Source: Betaproteobacteria bacterium (GTDB taxonomy: Bacteria; Pseudomonadota; Gammaproteobacteria; Burkholderiales; Casimicrobiaceae). From it: a DNA stretch of 64,000 nt. The notes below the pieces were generated by a model. The model was not told the DNA's origin. It was given only the letters and a program-made list of their open reading frames with translations, and made no database searches. The stretch's first letter is position 1. Each line of letters starts with the position of its first letter. The stretch covers positions 102,907 through 166,906 of the forward strand of contig WRFN01000003.1 of assembly GCA_009778785.1 (NCBI GenBank), read 5' to 3'. The position numbers and the translations under genes were made by a program. Shown here piece by piece: positions 25,982-34,447 of the stretch.

Positions 25982-28798
25982 ATGATGATGAAAACCATGT
26001 GGTGTTTGATCGTAAGTGTTTTGTGGTTGACGGCGTGCGCGAGCATCGAGCCGTCGTCGAAAGATGCAGCAGCGCCAAACGAGCCGGTGAAAAAAGAAGC
26101 ATTGAAAAACGAAAATGCGAAGAACGACACGGCAAGTGAAGAGAAAAGCGATGATGCCGAAAAGGCCAGCGAAGCCGCCAAAAAGAAACCTGTCAAGCCT
26201 TCCGGCAACGAGCCGCCTTTCGCCAAAGTGATCGAAGACGCGAAGGAATTCGACGGTTTTCTGAAACTCTATCGCAAAGACGACAAGGTGTGGATCGAGT
26301 TGACGCCGGAAGATTTCGACCGACTGTTTTATCTCAAGTCGAACCTCGATCGCGGCATCGGTGAAAAGCGTTTCTTCGGCGGGATGATGACTTATCCGGC
26401 TGGGGTGCAGGGCGTCGTGCAATTCCGCAAAGTCGGACGCACGGTGCAGATGCTGGAAAAGAACATGGGTTACACCGCCGCGCCGGAGTCACCCGAAGCG
26501 CGCGCGGTGGCGCGCTCGTTCTCCGACAGTTTGCTGTCCAGCGCGCCGCTCGCGTCGCAGCCGCACCCCGAGCGTAACTCGGTGCTGGTCGAGGCGAACG
26601 CACTGTTCGTCAACGACATGCCCGCCGCGGCGAGTGCGCTCGAACAAAGCTATCGGCAAGGTTATTCGTTTGATGCGCGCAACTCGTATCTTGCCGACGC
26701 GAAAGCGTCTGCCGATCTTTTGACTTTCGATGTCAACGCGCATTATGCGTTGTCGCGGATTGTGATGCCGCCGATGCTGGGGCATCCCTCCGGCGAAGAT
26801 CTGATGCCGCCGATCGTCGTGCCGTCGCTACCGTCAACGCTGCCGGATGTACGCAGCCTCTTTCTCGGCTTCCACTATTCGCTGGCGCCGTTGCCGACTA
26901 CGCCGATGAAAACACGCGTGGCCGATGAGCGCGTCGGGTATTTTGTGACTGAACAACTGGACTTCACCGACAACAACGCGCGCTTGCCGATCGTTCGCTT
27001 GATCAATCGCTGGCGACTCGAAAAGAAAGACCCCGACGCGGCACTCTCCGACCCGGTGACGCCGATCACGTTCTGGCTGGATCGCACGATTCCGCTGCGT
27101 TACCGCGAGCCGATCCGCGAAGGCGCGCTGGAATGGAACAAGGCTTTTGAGCGCATCGGCTTCAAGGACGTGATTCGCGTTGAGATCGAACCGGACGACG
27201 CAACGTTTTCAACCAGCGACTTGGGGAAACCGTCGATCCGCTGGCTGACGACGGCGAAGGCTTCGTTCGGCGGCATCGGCCCTTCCGTCGTCGATCCGCG
27301 CACCGGCGAAATTCTCGACGCCGACATCGGACTTGACGCCAGTCAAGTGCGCGCCGTCGCGTCGATCTTCAGCGAAGCGATCGGCGGCGCGTCCGCGAAT
27401 GAAACCAACACTGAAATTTTTCTGGGACGCAAAGCGTTGTCGGACGAAGCGTGCATGATCGGCGCGACCGCGATGCAGGAAACGCAGTTCGGTTTGTCGC
27501 TGTTGGCGTTGCGCGGCGATGTGGTGCCGGAAGACGCCGCCACGCAGCGCTTCGTGTTCGATTACTTGAAGAGCGTGACGATGCACGAAGTCGGTCACAC
27601 GCTCGGGCTTCGTCACAACTTTCATGCGTCCACGACGTACAGCGATGCGCAACTTTCCGACAAGGCGTTTACCGAAACGCACGGTCTCGGCGGTTCGATC
27701 ATGGAGTATCTGCCGTGGAATCTGGCGTTGGCGGGCAAACCGCAAGGCGCGTATCAGATGACGACGCTGGGGCCTTACGATTATTGGGCGATCGAATATG
27801 GTTACAGCGTCTGGCCGTCGAGCGATGAAGCGGCGGCGCTGGCAAAAATTGCGCAACGCGCCAACAACAACCCGACGCTGGCTTATGCTACCGATGAAGA
27901 TGCGGCGCCGTCCGCGCTCGATCCCGAAGTGAATACCAACGATCTCGGTAGCGACCCGCTGGCGTATGCGCAAAAACGGATGGCGCTTTCCAAGGAACTG
28001 TGGTCGCGCAGTGAAGCGATGACGCTCCCCGAAGGCACGCGCTACGCTTTGCTGCGACGCAATTTCACGCGCGGGATGTTGGGCGCGGAACAAGCCGTCA
28101 CCTTTGCGGTGCGCTATGTCGGCGGCGCTCGTTTGCAGCCGGCGCGCGCCGGCGATACGGTCGATCCGTTGACGCCAATAACTGCCGCGAAGCAGCGGCA
28201 GGCGTTGCAGTTTTTGACGCAGGAAGTATTGTCGGCGAACAGCATTGCCTTCTCGCCCGTTTTTCTGCGCCATCTGGCGGCGAGCGCTTTCGACAAACAA
28301 AACGCGGAGACACTGGGCGCGCCAACGGTAACGACCGACGTGGCGGTCGATCAACTGGTGTTGTCGCTGCACAAAAAAGCGCTCAACCCGCTGTTAAGCG
28401 AGCGGACGGCGCAACGCTTGTTGAACAACATGGCGAAGACAGCGACGGGCGAAGATGCGTTGACGCTCGGCGAATTGCACGCGACGTTGCGAAAAGCGAT
28501 TTGGAGCGAACTGAAAGGCAGCGGCGACATTCCGCTGATGCGTCGCAATCTGCAACGCGAATACGCGCGCCGAATCGCCGCGCCGCTGTTGACGGTCTCG
28601 CCGACGTATCCGGCGGATGCCCGGGCGTTGTTGCGGCTGGAAGCGGAACAGCTCAAAACGGACATCGAAAAGCGGCAAGCCCGCGCCCGCCATCAAGCGC
28701 AGGAAAAAGTGTCGCCGGAAACCGTCGCGCATCTGGAAGAAATGCGGGTACTGTTGACGCAAGCGCTGCAAGCGCCGATGATACGAACCACGCCTTAA
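25982..28798 (+). CDS. zinc-dependent metalloprotease lipoprotein (DUF5117/DUF4953-like)
   Basis: A 938-aa exported protein: a lipoprotein signal with lipobox LTAC, a very charged Lys/Glu/Ala linker (residues about 20-80), then a large domain with the extended zinc motif HEVGHTLGLRHNF at about residue 535 and SIMEYLPWNLA downstream, which marks the metzincin-like Met turn. The N-terminal part (RLFYLKSNLDRGIGEKRFFGG) resembles DUF5117/DUF5118 regions of such proteases. The substrate is unknown. It is placed between miaB and ybeZ, genes that are normally adjacent. It lies in the same direction as lnt, whose product acylates lipoproteins. Confidence 0.85.
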   Translation: MMMKTMWCLIVSVLWLTACASIEPSSKDAAAPNEPVKKEALKNENAKNDTASEEKSDDAEKASEAAKKKPVKPSGNEPPFAKVIEDAKEFDGFLKLYRKDDKVWIELTPEDFDRLFYLKSNLDRGIGEKRFFGGMMTYPAGVQGVVQFRKVGRTVQMLEKNMGYTAAPESPEARAVARSFSDSLLSSAPLASQPHPERNSVLVEANALFVNDMPAAASALEQSYRQGYSFDARNSYLADAKASADLLTFDVNAHYALSRIVMPPMLGHPSGEDLMPPIVVPSLPSTLPDVRSLFLGFHYSLAPLPTTPMKTRVADERVGYFVTEQLDFTDNNARLPIVRLINRWRLEKKDPDAALSDPVTPITFWLDRTIPLRYREPIREGALEWNKAFERIGFKDVIRVEIEPDDATFSTSDLGKPSIRWLTTAKASFGGIGPSVVDPRTGEILDADIGLDASQVRAVASIFSEAIGGASANETNTEIFLGRKALSDEACMIGATAMQETQFGLSLLALRGDVVPEDAATQRFVFDYLKSVTMHEVGHTLGLRHNFHASTTYSDAQLSDKAFTETHGLGGSIMEYLPWNLALAGKPQGAYQMTTLGPYDYWAIEYGYSVWPSSDEAAALAKIAQRANNNPTLAYATDEDAAPSALDPEVNTNDLGSDPLAYAQKRMALSKELWSRSEAMTLPEGTRYALLRRNFTRGMLGAEQAVTFAVRYVGGARLQPARAGDTVDPLTPITAAKQRQALQFLTQEVLSANSIAFSPVFLRHLAASAFDKQNAETLGAPTVTTDVAVDQLVLSLHKKALNPLLSERTAQRLLNNMAKTATGEDALTLGELHATLRKAIWSELKGSGDIPLMRRNLQREYARRIAAPLLTVSPTYPADARALLRLEAEQLKTDIEKRQARARHQAQEKVSPETVAHLEEMRVLLTQALQAPMIRTTP

Positions 28799-28832
28799 CG
28801 CGCATCGCCAAAACATCGCGGGAAAGGAAGCC

Positions 28833-29882
28833 ATGAACCGAAAAGAAGGCGCCACGATTGCCGAGCTGAGTCTTGAACTGCCGACCGATTCGTCGGCGGC
28901 CAAGAGAAGGCTGCAAGTCGTGTGCGGCCCGATGGATTCATATTTGCGGGAAATCGAGATGGCGTTACAGGTGGCGATTCAACACCGTCACGGCGCTTTT
29001 CACCTTCGCGGCAGCGCCGCCGATACCGAGCGGGCGTCGGCGGTATTGCAAGCGTTATACGTGCAAGCCAAAAGATCGTTGAGTCTGGAAGATGTGCAGT
29101 TGGCGCTGGCGGAAACCGCCGCTGCCGCCACGAAAGACGCGAAGACTTCCACTTCCGCCGCCGCGCATTTGCACACGCGCAAAACAACATTGCGGGCGCG
29201 CACGCCGAATCAGCAAGCGTACCTCGACGCGATGACAGCGCACGACATCACTTTCGGCATCGGCCCGGCCGGTACCGGCAAAACGTATCTGGCGGTAGCA
29301 GTGGCCGTCGATGCGTTGGAGCGCGACGCGGTGCAACGCATCGTTTTGGTGCGGCCTGCGGTCGAAGCAGGTGAGCGTTTGGGTTTTCTGCCGGGCGATC
29401 TGGCGCAGAAAGTCGATCCGTATCTGCGGCCTTTGTACGATGCGCTTTACGATTTGCTCGGCTTCGACAAAACGCTGCGCTTGCTCGAACGGCAGACGAT
29501 TGAAATTGCGCCGCTGGCGTACATGCGCGGGCGCACGCTGAACGGCGCCTTCATCATTCTCGACGAAGCGCAGAACACGACGCCGGAACAGATGAAAATG
29601 TTTTTGACGCGCGTCGGCTTCGGCGCGAAAGTCGTCGTCACCGGCGACATCACGCAGATCGACTTGCCGACGTCGCAACGTTCGGGGCTGATCGAAGCCG
29701 AAACGGTTTTGCGCGACGTTTCCGGCATCGCGTTTTCGTATTTCACCAGCGTTGATGTGGTGCGCCATCCGGTGGTGCAGCGCATCGTCGAAGCGTATGC
29801 CGAGTATCAGCAGCGCGACGATACCGCGAAACACCAACGCCCGCGTCGCGCGCCAACCGTCACGAAAGTCGCGCGCTCATGA
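28833..29882 (+). CDS. ybeZ: PhoH-like ATPase YbeZ
   Basis: YbeZ is an ATPase associated with YbeY in ribosome and RNA quality control. The 349-aa protein has an N-terminal KH-like part, Walker A GIGPAGTGKTYLAVAVAV, the PhoH signature VLVRPAVEAGERLGFLPGDL, and Walker B AFIILDEAQNTTPEQMKMFLTR, followed by VVTGDITQIDLP. It ends four bases into ybeY (ATGA overlap), so translation is coupled. Confidence 0.94.
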   Translation: MNRKEGATIAELSLELPTDSSAAKRRLQVVCGPMDSYLREIEMALQVAIQHRHGAFHLRGSAADTERASAVLQALYVQAKRSLSLEDVQLALAETAAAATKDAKTSTSAAAHLHTRKTTLRARTPNQQAYLDAMTAHDITFGIGPAGTGKTYLAVAVAVDALERDAVQRIVLVRPAVEAGERLGFLPGDLAQKVDPYLRPLYDALYDLLGFDKTLRLLERQTIEIAPLAYMRGRTLNGAFIILDEAQNTTPEQMKMFLTRVGFGAKVVVTGDITQIDLPTSQRSGLIEAETVLRDVSGIAFSYFTSVDVVRHPVVQRIVEAYAEYQQRDDTAKHQRPRRAPTVTKVARS

Positions 29883-30364
29883 AACCGTTGCTGAAAAACA
29901 AACTCTTCTCGTTAGCGTTATCCGTTCAACAAGCGTCCCGCCATCCCATTCCGGTGCGCGCTACGTTGCGGCGCTGGGCGCTGGCGGCGTTAAAAAACAA
30001 CGTCGAAGTGACTTTGCGTTTTGTTGATGCCCGCGAAGGACGCGAGTTGAACCGGCATTTTCGCGGCAAGGACTATGCGACCAACGTGCTGACGTTCTCC
30101 TACGGGAAAAATGATTTTGGGCGAAAAGACAACATCGTGCGCGGCGATATCGTGCTGTGCATGCCCGTTTTGTTGCGCGAAGCCGGGGCACGGCGCAAGC
30201 CCTGGCGCGCTCACTGCGCGCATCTGGTCGTTCACGGTTTGTTGCATTTACAGGGCTATGATCACGAAAATGACCGCGATGCGAAAAAAATGGAGACCCG
30301 CGAGACTGCAATTCTCGCCCATTTAGGGTATCCTGATCCTTATTTTGACTCTTTCCGGGAATGA
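29879..30364 (+). CDS. ybeY: endoribonuclease YbeY (rRNA maturation factor)
   Basis: YbeY is a single-strand-specific metal-dependent RNase needed for 16S rRNA 3' end maturation. The zinc motif HGLLHLQGYDHEND (HGxLHLxGYDH) is complete, and the upstream NRHFRGKDYATNVLTFSY strand is typical. Length 161 aa. It overlaps ybeZ by four bases and is followed by ybeX after 13 bases. Confidence 0.95.
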   Translation: MKPLLKNKLFSLALSVQQASRHPIPVRATLRRWALAALKNNVEVTLRFVDAREGRELNRHFRGKDYATNVLTFSYGKNDFGRKDNIVRGDIVLCMPVLLREAGARRKPWRAHCAHLVVHGLLHLQGYDHENDRDAKKMETRETAILAHLGYPDPYFDSFRE

Positions 30365-30377
30365 CCCGACCTTTTTT

Positions 30378-31262
30378 ATGGACCCAGAGCCTAATCCCCG
30401 TTCATCGCTTTCTCACAAACCGACATTGAAGGAGCGCCTTTCCGCGCTCCTGTCTCACGAACCTGAAAACCGTCAGGAACTGCAAGAGGACTTGCAGGAA
30501 TTGTTGCGCGGCGCCTTCGAGCGCAAGCTGCTCGACGCCGACGCGCTGTCGATGATCGAGGGCGTGCTCGACGTTTCCGAGCGCGCCGTGCGCGACATCA
30601 TGATTCCGCGTGCGCAAATGGATTGTCTCGACATCGCCGACGATCCGCAAAAGTTCATTCCGTTCGTGATCGAAACGCGACACTCGCGCTTTCCGGTGAT
30701 CGGCGAGAGCAAGGATGACGTGATTGGCGTTCTGCTGGCGAAAGAGTTGCTCAACTATTACGCCAATCCCGAAACCTTCGATCTGCGCGACACGCTGCGG
30801 CCGGTCGTGTTCGTGCCGGAAAGCAAACCGCTCAATGTTCTGCTGCGCGAATTTCGCGCCAACCGTAACCACATCGCCATTGTCGTCGATGAATACGGCG
30901 GCGTGTCGGGACTGGTGACCATCGAGGACGTGCTCGAACAAATCGTCGGCGATATCGAAGACGAATACGATTTCGACGACGCCGAAACCAATATCATCGC
31001 GCAGGAAGACGGCAGCTACCGCGTCAAAGCGCACACCGAAATCGTTGACTTCAACGAAGTGCTCCCCGCGAACTTCCCCGACAAAGAATACGATACCGTC
31101 GGCGGCCTCGTGTTGCACGCGCTCGGCCGGTTGCCGAAACGCGGCGAAGTCATCACTCTCGACGGTTTTCGCTTTCGCGTCACCCGCGTTGACAGCCGCC
31201 GCTTGCACACCTTGCAAGTGACTCGCGTTGCCGCCGAAAAGACGAAAAGCCATGGCGAGTAA
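30378..31262 (+). CDS. ybeX: HlyC/CorC-family CBS-domain protein YbeX
   Basis: A soluble protein of 294 aa with two CBS domains (VRDIMIPRAQMDCLDIADD and LRPVVFVPESKPLNVLLREFR), EYGGVSGLVTIEDVLEQIVGDIEDE between them and the CorC/HlyC C-terminal domain, as in E. coli YbeX (CorC). The family is linked to cobalt or magnesium efflux and ribosome function. The ATG at 30378 is preferred; an upstream in-frame ATG at 30345 overlaps the ybeY end and would add 11 residues. It is part of the ybeZYX-lnt operon. Confidence 0.92.
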   Translation: MDPEPNPRSSLSHKPTLKERLSALLSHEPENRQELQEDLQELLRGAFERKLLDADALSMIEGVLDVSERAVRDIMIPRAQMDCLDIADDPQKFIPFVIETRHSRFPVIGESKDDVIGVLLAKELLNYYANPETFDLRDTLRPVVFVPESKPLNVLLREFRANRNHIAIVVDEYGGVSGLVTIEDVLEQIVGDIEDEYDFDDAETNIIAQEDGSYRVKAHTEIVDFNEVLPANFPDKEYDTVGGLVLHALGRLPKRGEVITLDGFRFRVTRVDSRRLHTLQVTRVAAEKTKSHGE

Positions 31263-31285
31263 AACCTTCGCGCCTCCACTTTCCC

Positions 31286-32851
31286 ATGTCGCCCTCTGAC
31301 CAACCGCTTCGCTCCCGTCGCTTCTTCGTATCGCTGCTCGGCGCTTTGCTGTTGGGGGCTTTAGCGGTTCCGGCGTTTCTCCCCGCCGAAATTTTGTCAG
31401 ACGGCCTCGTTGATGTAATGCCGCTGTTGCCGATCCTTTCGCTGACGGGATTGATCGCACTGTGGCAACGCTTCGCGACGCCGCGCGCCGCGCTCGCGTT
31501 GGGATTTGCTTACGGCGCGGGTTTGTTCGGCGGCGGCATTCACTGGATCACCATTGCGCTGACCACCTTCGGCAGCATGGCGCTGTGGATTGCCGTTCCG
31601 CTCATGGCGCTGCTGATCGCCTACATGGCGCTTTATCCGGCGCTGGTCGGTTATCTCGCCGTGCGCTTTTTTTCCGGCAGCGCCAGACTGCTGGCAATAC
31701 CGGCGCTGTGGGGCTTGTCCGAACTTCTGCGCGCCCATCTTTTTTCGGGACTGCCGTGGCTGTCGATGGGCTACACGCAAGCGTTGCCCAGCCCGTTGGC
31801 GGGATACATTCCGGTCGGAGGCGTCTATCTGGCGAGCGTCGTTTGCGTGGCGTTAAGCGCGGCGCTCGTGCTCATGGTGTCGGCGCTGCGCACCCCTTCG
31901 ATCCAAAAATACCTCGGCGCCGCCGTCATCCTGCTGTTGCTGATCGTCGGACAAATGCTGAGCGACATCGAATGGAGCGAACCGGTCGGCACGCCGCTGC
32001 CGGTATCGCTGATTCAAGGCAACATCGCGCAAGACATCAAATTCGATCCGGCCTTCGTCGAAGAAACCTACGCGCGCTATCGCCATCTCGCCGAAATCAG
32101 CAAGGGGCGCTTGGTGATGTTGCCGGAGAGCGCCTTTCCCGATTTTGCCGATCGCGTGCCGGAAGAAGACATCAATGCGCTCCGGCGAATAGGCGTCGAA
32201 CGACCAGCCGATTTTCTGGTCGGCATGTTCACACGCCGCCTCGGCGTCGATGGCCGTGACCAATACTTCAATAGCGTCATCAGTCTGGGCGAATCGCCGA
32301 TCAACCTGTATCGCAAACGTCACCTCGTTTTGTTCAGCGAAAAAATTCCCTTTGAAAGCATCGTCGCGCCGCTGATGAACGCACTGATTGCGATTCCGCT
32401 GGCCGGACAAAGCGAAGGCACGGCGAACCAACCGCCATTTGCTGCCGCGGGCGAAAAAGTCGCCGTCACCATCTGCTTTGAAGACGTGTTCGGCGCCGAA
32501 CAAATCCGCAGCGCGCGACAAGCAACCTTGCTGGCGAATTTCACCAACGACGCCTGGTTCGCCCACTCGATGGCGGCGTGGCAACACCATCGCATCGCCA
32601 CCATGCGCGCACTCGAAACCGCTCGTCCAATGCTGCGCGTCAACAATACCGGCATCACCGCTGTGATCGACCATCGCGGCCGCACCCTCAAGAGCTTGCC
32701 GTGGTTCACCACCGGCATCCTCGAAGCCGAAATCACCGGACGAAAAGGCGATACCCCCTACCTGCGCTGGGGCGACTGGTTCGTATTCGGCGTGATGATC
32801 GTGCTCATCGTCGTAGCGGCAGGCGTTTCACGGTTCAACCGTCACGAGTGA
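31286..32851 (+). CDS. lnt: apolipoprotein N-acyltransferase
   Basis: Lnt adds the third acyl chain to lipoproteins at the inner membrane. It has a hydrophobic N-terminal half with several membrane segments and a periplasmic nitrilase domain. Catalytic residues appear as Glu in LVMLPESAFPDF, Lys in LYRKRHLVLFSEKIPFE and Cys in AVTICFEDVFG. Length 521 aa is normal. It is the last gene of the miaB-lnt cluster and would serve the lipoprotein metalloprotease in the same cluster and several other lipoproteins in this window. Confidence 0.95.
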   Translation: MSPSDQPLRSRRFFVSLLGALLLGALAVPAFLPAEILSDGLVDVMPLLPILSLTGLIALWQRFATPRAALALGFAYGAGLFGGGIHWITIALTTFGSMALWIAVPLMALLIAYMALYPALVGYLAVRFFSGSARLLAIPALWGLSELLRAHLFSGLPWLSMGYTQALPSPLAGYIPVGGVYLASVVCVALSAALVLMVSALRTPSIQKYLGAAVILLLLIVGQMLSDIEWSEPVGTPLPVSLIQGNIAQDIKFDPAFVEETYARYRHLAEISKGRLVMLPESAFPDFADRVPEEDINALRRIGVERPADFLVGMFTRRLGVDGRDQYFNSVISLGESPINLYRKRHLVLFSEKIPFESIVAPLMNALIAIPLAGQSEGTANQPPFAAAGEKVAVTICFEDVFGAEQIRSARQATLLANFTNDAWFAHSMAAWQHHRIATMRALETARPMLRVNNTGITAVIDHRGRTLKSLPWFTTGILEAEITGRKGDTPYLRWGDWFVFGVMIVLIVVAAGVSRFNRHE

Positions 32852-32869
32852 AAAACTAGATGGGTTGAT

Positions 32870-33124
32870 ATGGCGGGCAAAATCAACTCGAAACATCTTC
32901 TTCCCCTGTCATTCATCTTTTCCGTCGGCTTGGCGCAAGCGGCAGAGAGCGTTACCGCGTCCTCTCCATATTTCTTGCAGGCACGAACGCGCAGAAAAAA
33001 GATGACTATCAGCACTTGCTTTAGCTCTGAGGAGCAAAACTTGATCGCTAAGGAGGGCAAGGAGCAACAAACGCTTTACATGTACTTCAATGAAGAAATT
33101 GACGAAAAACCAAAGTGCAAATAA
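32870..33124 (+). CDS. small predicted exported protein of unknown function
   Basis: An 84-aa protein with a plausible signal peptide (KHLLPLSFIFSVGLAQA, cleavage near Ala25). The remainder is short and basic in the middle (QARTRRKKMTIST) and contains two Cys. The ribosome site is weak (GGGTTGAT) and the coding sequence is visibly A/T-richer than its neighbours. No family is recognised. It follows lnt by 18 bases but is probably a separate acquisition together with the next gene. Confidence 0.45.
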   Translation: MAGKINSKHLLPLSFIFSVGLAQAAESVTASSPYFLQARTRRKKMTISTCFSSEEQNLIAKEGKEQQTLYMYFNEEIDEKPKCK

Positions 33125-33153
33125 AAGAGACGCATGAAAAAAGCGCATGAATC

Positions 33154-33735
33154 ATGAGCACTTCCGGCATAGCGATCTTTCTCGTCTTGTTTTACACCAT
33201 TATCCCTCTTGAGGTGCTGCTATCCTGGAAGCTCAATCGGTTTTATTTCACCATCGGCTTGCCGCTGTTCAAAACCGAAGTTGGTTGCGGCGTCATGAGC
33301 AACCCCGTTCCTTCCGCCGAGCAACTGACGGAAGCCCTATCGCACGCCATTTCTGAAAAGATGGTGTTTTCGCCAATAGGTTCTCACCGCTTCGCTTTTC
33401 GCGGACGTTTCAAAGCTGGCTATTTCCACGTTCCCTACCTCCCCGTAATGCATGGCTCGTTGTTGTTTGACCCGCTCACGGGACAAGTGCGGGTTGATGG
33501 CTTGGCGAATTGGTATCCTTTCGTTGTATTGGCTGGCGTTTTCTTCAGTAGCGATAGTGCCCCGATTCCTTGGGGTATTTTTTTCCTGCTTATTTTTCTG
33601 GCCTATTACATCGTTCAGTTCAGATGGTTTCGCGCGATAACGAAGCATGCCGCCACGTGCTGGGCTGCAAATAAGGAAACTGCAAAAGGAGCTACAGGAG
33701 AATTAGAGACAGATCATGATTTTCCGAAATCGTGA
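33154..33735 (+). CDS. predicted membrane protein of unknown function
   Basis: A 193-aa protein with one N-terminal hydrophobic helix (IAIFLVLFYTIIPLEVLL, residues about 6-23), a soluble segment of about 90 residues, two close hydrophobic segments (WYPFVVLAGVFF and IPWGIFFLLIFLAYYIVQF) and a charged C-terminal tail. No family is recognised. It is A/T-richer than its flanks, as is the gene before it, and it ends two bases before the convergent ygfA gene. Confidence 0.6.
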   Translation: MSTSGIAIFLVLFYTIIPLEVLLSWKLNRFYFTIGLPLFKTEVGCGVMSNPVPSAEQLTEALSHAISEKMVFSPIGSHRFAFRGRFKAGYFHVPYLPVMHGSLLFDPLTGQVRVDGLANWYPFVVLAGVFFSSDSAPIPWGIFFLLIFLAYYIVQFRWFRAITKHAATCWAANKETAKGATGELETDHDFPKS

Positions 33736-33737
33736 TC

Positions 33738-34379
33738 TTAATACAATTCAAAACCTTTTTGTTCGTTGCAATGAAACACGCGGCGCTCGGTATAGACGGC
33801 ATCCACCGAGCAATCGTGATGCGCGGTCGGCAGCGTCTCGACGATCTGTATTTCAAACGCGCCCGCCAGACGCGGCACTTGCGGCGAAAGCTGCGCCAGC
33901 AAGCGATCGTAAAAGCCACCGCCGTAACCCAGTCGGTCGCCGCGCGGCGTAAACGCAACACCCGGCACCAGAATCCAGTCAATCGCTTCCGGCGAAATCG
34001 TCGGACGTTCCGGCAGCGGTTCGAGGATTCCGCGCTTGCTGGGCGCGGTATCGCGGACGATATTTTCGATAGTTTGCAACACCATCTGCCCTGGCCATTT
34101 CAACACCCGCGGTAACACCACGGTTTTCCCGCGCCACAACGCTTCCTGAATCAAAAACTCCGACCGCCACTCGCTGCCGAAAGAGTGAAACAGCAACACC
34201 GTGCGGACGTCAACGAACGACGGCAAGGCGGCGATACGCTGCGCGATGCGCCGGGAGCGAACCGTACGCCCGCGCTTCGACAAGGCGTCGCGCATGGCCA
34301 GCACGCGAAGGCGAATCTCCTGCTTGGCGAGTTGCGTCTTGGAGAGAAGACGCACGCCGGAAGATGGGGGGGTGGGCAT
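33738..34379 (-). CDS. ygfA: 5-formyltetrahydrofolate cyclo-ligase
   Basis: This enzyme converts 5-formyl-THF to 5,10-methenyl-THF. The signature RGDRLGYGGGFYDRLL is present, as is the N-terminal Arg-rich ATP-binding part (LSKTQLAKQEIRLRVLAMRDAL). Length 213 aa is normal. An AGGAAA tract directly precedes the ATG. The gene is divergent from pepP with a shared promoter region, as in many proteobacteria. Confidence 0.92.
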   Translation of the reverse strand: MPTPPSSGVRLLSKTQLAKQEIRLRVLAMRDALSKRGRTVRSRRIAQRIAALPSFVDVRTVLLFHSFGSEWRSEFLIQEALWRGKTVVLPRVLKWPGQMVLQTIENIVRDTAPSKRGILEPLPERPTISPEAIDWILVPGVAFTPRGDRLGYGGGFYDRLLAQLSPQVPRLAGAFEIQIVETLPTAHHDCSVDAVYTERRVFHCNEQKGFELY

Positions 34380-34406
34380 TTTCCTGATACCTGAGCCTGA
34401 TAGCGC

Positions 34407-34414
34407 ATTATAAT
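34407..34414. promoter_or_regulatory. overlapping divergent -10 boxes between ygfA and pepP
   Basis: ATTATAAT reads TATAAT on the plus strand (34409-34414) and TATAAT on the minus strand (34412-34407). The gene starts are 35-40 bases and 28 bases away, respectively, so one site could serve both directions. The -35 boxes are weak. Confidence 0.45.
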
Positions 34415-34447
34415 GAAAACCGCGTCCTTATCGAAATCGACTTTTCC

